Shown: positions 60,318 to 64,000 of the stretch, in pieces | Position numbering within the stretch: the stretch's first letter is position 1 | How the letters are laid out: each line of letters begins with the position of its first letter | From: Nonomuraea roseoviolacea subsp. carminata | GTDB lineage: Bacteria; Actinomycetota; Actinomycetes; Streptosporangiales; Streptosporangiaceae | Direction of reading: 5' to 3' | Assembly: GCF_024172185.1 (NCBI RefSeq) | Contig: NZ_JAMZEC010000001.1 | Coordinates: forward strand, 6,293,001 to 6,357,000 | DNA: 64,000 nucleotides | Notes under the pieces: model-generated | The model's input: the letters and a program-made list of their open reading frames with translations, nothing else | What the model was told of the DNA's origin: nothing | The model's database searches: none | Position numbers and translations under genes: made by a program

Positions 60318-63300
60318 TCAGTACCGGGCGCAGTTGCTCCAGTGGCTTCTGCCCTCCCCGTCGATGATGTACGGGCCCGGGTTCTTGGCGACGGTCCACG
60401 AGACGCGCAGCCGCAGCGTGCCGCGGGCGGTCGTCGTGCCGGACGTCCTGCGGCCGTCCCCGCGCGCGACGCCGACCCAGCGCACGACGATCGTGCCCGT
60501 CTGCGTGACCGGCCGGCCGGGGCAGCCGGGCCGGGACGTGGGCGCCTTCACCCGGAACGCGTGGCCCGACACCGCGATGCCGCCCGTGCCGCCCGCCGAG
60601 ACGACGCGGCACGTGCCGCCCTTGCAGGAGAGCGCGAACGTACCGGTGCGGCGGGCGCCCAGCCTGACCGAGACCGGCGCCAGGGACGCGGCCGGGGCGT
60701 GCGGGCGCGGCAGCGTCACCGGCTGCGTCACCGGCTGCTCGCGCGGCGTCCCCGCGGGGTGGCGCGTCACGCTGTCGACGGGGCCGCCGGTGGCGGAGCG
60801 CCTGGCGGGCCGGTCGGCCGGGCTCTTCGTGCCGGTCACGGCCGGGCTCATGGTGCCGGCCACCACCGGGCTCTCCCGCCGGCCGTCCGCCGCCTCGTCC
60901 GTACGGGACGGACCGGCCGTGGCGCGCGCCGGGGACCCCGCCGCGGGGGTCACGGCAGGGGCCGCCGTCGCGGCGGGAGGCACGGCGGCGGGCTCCGGCG
61001 GCGGCACGGGCACCGCCGATCCGGGGGACGGGCGGCCGTCCGGCGTCGGCGTCCGCGCCGGGTCCTCGGCGCCCGTCTCGGAGATCGCCGGCATGTGCTG
61101 GCGGGCGTTGAGACCCGACCAGGCCAGGCCCGCGACCAGCAGCCCGACGCCGACCAGCAGGCTCACCCGGGCCACGTTCCGCACCGTGAAGCGCGGGTCG
61201 CCGTCGGCGAGGTCGGGGCGCTCCAGCCAGAACTCGTCGGGGCCGCTCGCGTTCAGCTCCACCACCTGGCCGCCGAAGGCGGGGCCCGGCTCGTAGCGGA
61301 GCGGCGCGGTGAACGGCGGGGCGCCGACGGCCGGGCCCTCACCCGGGCCGTCGGCGCCGCGGCCACGGGCCCATCCCGGTACGCCGCCGGCCGGAGGGGG
61401 GAAGGCGTCCTCGGGGGGCCGGCGAGGCCCGGGGATGGTGATCACACCGTGGATCCGGGCGGAGGAGGGCGGGACGCGCCGCTCCGCCTCCGGGGACGTG
61501 GACGCTGACTTGCCTGGGCCCTTGGTGGTGACGGGGCGGTCGGCCGCGGCCGGGCGGCTGGTGGCCGCCGGGGGCTCGGGGGAGGGGCGGTGCGGGGTGG
61601 CCGATCCGTCGGCGGGGCGCTGGTGCCGGTGCTCGGGCCGGTCGGGGGTCGCTCCGTTGGCGGGACGGTGCCGCTCGGTGGGCGGGGTGGTGCCGGTGGA
61701 GCCGTTACGCGGGCGGGTGGCGGGCGGGGCGTCGGCCATGACGGGGGCGCTCAGGGGGACGGGCCGCTTCGAGCGGGGGGCGCCGGCGACCATGCGGTCC
61801 GTCGGCAGGCTCGTGGGCGCCACGCGTCCCGCCGGAGCGACCGGGGCCGCCACCGGCTGGGCCCCAGGTGCGGGTGCGGGCGCGCGGGTCGGCGAGGGTG
61901 AAGGTGAGGCCGACGGCTTCTGTGACGGTGAAGGTGAGGGCGAGGGCGAGGGCGTGGAGGTGCGCATCGGCGGCACGACTGGCCGCGCCGCCCGCGACGC
62001 CGGGGCCGCGGTGGCGGGTCGCGCGACGGGACCGCCCTCCTCACGGTGTGCGGCGGCGGGTCGCGCGACGGGACGGCCCTCCTCGCGGTGTGCGGTGGCG
62101 GGCTGTGTGACGGGACGCGCCTCTTCAGGGTGTGCGGGGCGGGTGAGGGGGCTCGCCTGGTCGGGACGTGCGGCCGGGGTGGAGGGCGTCGGGGTGGTGG
62201 GAGGAATGGGTGGGCCATCGTCCGGGTGGTGCTCCCAGGGCGGGCCACCTTCGGCCCGGCGTGAGGGGGCCCGCTCCTGACCGGCCGGGCCGCTACTGCT
62301 GATCCGGTCATGAGCGGACGCCGCTGGAAGGTTCCGGTACGGCACGCCTCCGCGGTTGCGGCGGACGATGGCCCAGTCTGCGGCCGGATCCGGCGACCAG
62401 GCGGGGGACTGGCCGGTCGGGTCCGGGGTCCAGGCGGCGCTCTGGGCGGCCCCGCCTGGGGTCTGGACGGCGGGCGCGGACGTCCCGCCTGGGGTCTGGG
62501 GGGCGGGTGCGGACGTCCCGCCTGGGATGTCGGTGGCGGACGCGGACGCCGCGGACGCCGCGGACACCGAGGACACCGAGGACGGCGCGGACGGCGCGGA
62601 CGGCGCCGGGACGCGCGCGGCCGGGACGACAGGACGCTCCGGGCGGACGCGGGACGGGACGGCGTCCGGTGTCGGCCGTCTCGGGACGATGTCCGGCGGT
62701 CCCGGGCGGGCGTGCTTGCTCGGCGGGCGGTGCGCGGCCGGGTCAGGTGTGTGCTCCGGGCCGGCGGCGGCCGCGCCCGCCACCGGCCCGGAGCTTTCCC
62801 AGGTCCCCGTCGTGGGGCCGGGGACCGGAGAGATGGGCGGCGGCGCGGGCTCGGTCAGCCCGCGCGCCTGCGCCGGGAAGCCGTCCGCCCGCCACAGTCC
62901 CGCCTCGTCCGGCAGAGGAAGCGCCCAGGCGAGCTGCCCCTGCAGCGTGCCCGGCGCCGAGGAGATCGGCATCTGGCGCAGCAGCGTGTCGGCCACCATG
63001 ACGCGCGGCGCGCTCTGGCAGAGGTCGCAGTGCGCGATGTGGCGGCTGATCCGCGCCCGGGTACGCCGCCCGGGCGCCGCCGCCCAGTCGTTGACCCGTG
63101 ACTCCAGCGCGGCGCATCCGTGGCGGGTCCTGGCGGCGATGACGGCGGCGAACCACTCCTCCAGCCCGTCGGCCGCCTCCAGGACGATCATCTCCACCTC
63201 GTCGGCGTCCGCCGCGAAGATGGTGGCGATCTCGTCGTGCGTCAGCCCGTGCCGTACGGACAGGTCGAGCAGCTCCCGGTGCGCCGGGGAGAGCGCCCGC

Positions 63301-63629
63301 AGCGCCTCGGGCAGCAGATCGGCCATCCGGCCCGGCCGCGACCAGGAGCCGACGCTGGTGGGGGTGGACAGGTACGCCCGGTGCGCCCTGGCCAGCGCGT
63401 ACAGCCAGGGCCGCAGCGGCGACGACTCGTCGACGCGCTCGGCCCAGGCGTGCGCCGACAGCAGGGTGCCCGCCACGGCCAGTTCGGCGTCGCCCGACGA
63501 CAGCTCCGTCCGGCAGTAGTCGTACAGGTGCGGCCCGTAGCCGTCGCACAGTTCGAGGATGGCCTCACGTGCGTCCTCCGACAGGGTGCGCCACATGGGG
63601 GTCGCATCTCCTCTCCGTGGTTCGGGCAT
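60318..63629 (-). CDS. Sigma-like HTH/zinc-motif/transmembrane protein with long Pro-rich linker
   Basis: A 1103-residue protein. Residues about 10-175 resemble sigma-70 regions 2 and 4 (ALSPAHRELLDLSVRHGLTH, then DEIATIFAADADEVEM). Residues 197-204, HIAHCDLC, match the HxxxCxxC zinc motif of ZAS anti-sigma factors. About 600 residues of Pro/Ala/Ser/Thr-rich linker follow, then one membrane segment (about 815-838) and an exported C-terminal domain with several Cys. It lies 15 bases after hemB. The start has CGGAG seven bases upstream; a later ATG at 63596 is possible. Confidence 0.78.
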   Translation of the reverse strand: MPEPRRGDATPMWRTLSEDAREAILELCDGYGPHLYDYCRTELSSGDAELAVAGTLLSAHAWAERVDESSPLRPWLYALARAHRAYLSTPTSVGSWSRPGRMADLLPEALRALSPAHRELLDLSVRHGLTHDEIATIFAADADEVEMIVLEAADGLEEWFAAVIAARTRHGCAALESRVNDWAAAPGRRTRARISRHIAHCDLCQSAPRVMVADTLLRQMPISSAPGTLQGQLAWALPLPDEAGLWRADGFPAQARGLTEPAPPPISPVPGPTTGTWESSGPVAGAAAAGPEHTPDPAAHRPPSKHARPGPPDIVPRRPTPDAVPSRVRPERPVVPAARVPAPSAPSAPSSVSSVSAASAASASATDIPGGTSAPAPQTPGGTSAPAVQTPGGAAQSAAWTPDPTGQSPAWSPDPAADWAIVRRNRGGVPYRNLPAASAHDRISSSGPAGQERAPSRRAEGGPPWEHHPDDGPPIPPTTPTPSTPAARPDQASPLTRPAHPEEARPVTQPATAHREEGRPVARPAAAHREEGGPVARPATAAPASRAARPVVPPMRTSTPSPSPSPSPSQKPSASPSPSPTRAPAPAPGAQPVAAPVAPAGRVAPTSLPTDRMVAGAPRSKRPVPLSAPVMADAPPATRPRNGSTGTTPPTERHRPANGATPDRPEHRHQRPADGSATPHRPSPEPPAATSRPAAADRPVTTKGPGKSASTSPEAERRVPPSSARIHGVITIPGPRRPPEDAFPPPAGGVPGWARGRGADGPGEGPAVGAPPFTAPLRYEPGPAFGGQVVELNASGPDEFWLERPDLADGDPRFTVRNVARVSLLVGVGLLVAGLAWSGLNARQHMPAISETGAEDPARTPTPDGRPSPGSAVPVPPPEPAAVPPAATAAPAVTPAAGSPARATAGPSRTDEAADGRRESPVVAGTMSPAVTGTKSPADRPARRSATGGPVDSVTRHPAGTPREQPVTQPVTLPRPHAPAASLAPVSVRLGARRTGTFALSCKGGTCRVVSAGGTGGIAVSGHAFRVKAPTSRPGCPGRPVTQTGTIVVRWVGVARGDGRRTSGTTTARGTLRLRVSWTVAKNPGPYIIDGEGRSHWSNCARY

Positions 63630-63644
63630 CGGGCGGCTCCGGGG

Positions 63645-64000
63645 TCAGCGGGGCAGGCGTTCGGCGATCTCGGTGGCCCAGTAGGTGATCACGCTCCCCG
63701 CGCCCGCGCGGCGGATCGCGGTGAGGCTCTCGAGGATGGCGCGGTCCCGGGTGAGCCAGCCGTTGGCGGCGGCCGCCTCGATCGCGGCGTACTCGCCGGA
63801 GACCTGGTAGGCGGCCACCGGCACGTGGACGGCGTCGGCGACGCGGCGCACCACGTCGAGGTAGAGGCCGGCGGGCTTGACCATCACCATGTCGGCGCCC
63901 TCGTCCACGTCGAGCAGCACCTCGCGCAGCGACTCGCGCAGGTTGGCGGGGTCCTGCTGGTGGGTGGAGCGGGTGCCGGTCAGCCGCGACTCGACCGCGT
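63645..64000 (-). CDS. hemB: Delta-aminolevulinic acid dehydratase (porphobilinogen synthase), C-terminal part
   Basis: The C-terminal 118 or so residues are visible; the rest is beyond the right edge. Typical segments: STHQQDPANLRESLREVLLD, EGADMVMVKPAGLYLDVVRR, AYQVSGEYAA and RRAGAGSVITYWATEIAERL. The enzyme joins two aminolevulinates into porphobilinogen for haem synthesis. The sigma-like fusion gene follows 15 bases downstream on the same strand. Confidence 0.95.
   Translation of the reverse strand, partial: AVESRLTGTRSTHQQDPANLRESLREVLLDVDEGADMVMVKPAGLYLDVVRRVADAVHVPVAAYQVSGEYAAIEAAAANGWLTRDRAILESLTAIRRAGAGSVITYWATEIAERLPR

Overview
The window is chromosomal DNA of a very G+C-rich actinomycete. 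A FasR-type PucR regulator precedes fabD-fabH-acpP-fabF-accD with a DUF3145 gene, and there is a mycothiol-dependent (MDMPI-type) enzyme, DUF3052, DUF1918 and DUF5997 genes, SigE-family sigma factors and many leaderless promoters. This fits the Streptosporangiales (Nonomuraea/Streptosporangium-like). The genus is an inference and is not proven by anything I can see.

Left part (1-22.2 kb), mostly core genome: an ECF sigma factor coupled to an unknown protein, next to a cytoplasmic-looking S8 peptidase; the type II fatty-acid synthesis operon with its regulator; a three-gene operon resembling E. coli yjfL-ygiB/yjfM-yjfC (DUF350, glutathionylspermidine-synthase-like ATP-grasp, Ser/Gly-rich membrane protein); a PHP-domain protein, a WYL regulator, an MDMPI enzyme, a secreted TAP-like peptidase, pyruvate dehydrogenase E1 with a promoter-embedded palindrome, YjbQ, DUF3052, an AhpE-type peroxiredoxin and a ROK kinase.

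Accessory part (22.2 to about 36 kb): tRNA-Val(TAC) is followed by four further degenerate copies of its 3' half plus flank (28.8, 29.8, 30.9 and 32.8 kb), the signature of repeated integration and decay. Between the first two copies lie two frameshifted genes, an XRE/TPR regulator and a lower-G+C ATPase + HNH pair that looks like a Septu-type anti-phage system. Integrase-arm-like repeats, a 150-bp palindrome and a transposase stub sit at the right junction. Further right are small hypotheticals, a SigE-family sigma factor with a coupled membrane partner, a frameshifted S41 peptidase and a DUF7660-like gene.

Backbone resumes with a LysR-type ligand-binding-domain protein divergent from DUF5997. 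At 37.7-41.8 kb a Nudix/NrtR-like regulator is divergent from a three-gene operon: a large membrane protein, a nucleosidase-fold protein and a membrane-anchored protein of unknown function. The first protein's C-terminus and the second's N-terminus share a short Asn/Gly-rich motif. This is the best candidate here for an undescribed conflict or signalling system.

Right part (41.8-64 kb): Nudix hydrolase, Orn/Lys/Arg decarboxylase, a second sigma/membrane-partner pair, a VioD-like FAD monooxygenase, tandem RlaP-like nucleotidyltransferases, a methyltransferase, an EamA transporter divergent from a MarR regulator across a double palindromic operator, GNAT enzymes, a small tyrosine phosphatase-like protein, an HD protein, CDGSH and lipoprotein genes, TetR and FadR-like regulators, a secreted CocE/NonD hydrolase, a very large protein joining a sigma-like HTH, a zinc anti-sigma-like motif and a membrane-anchored exported tail, and the end of hemB.
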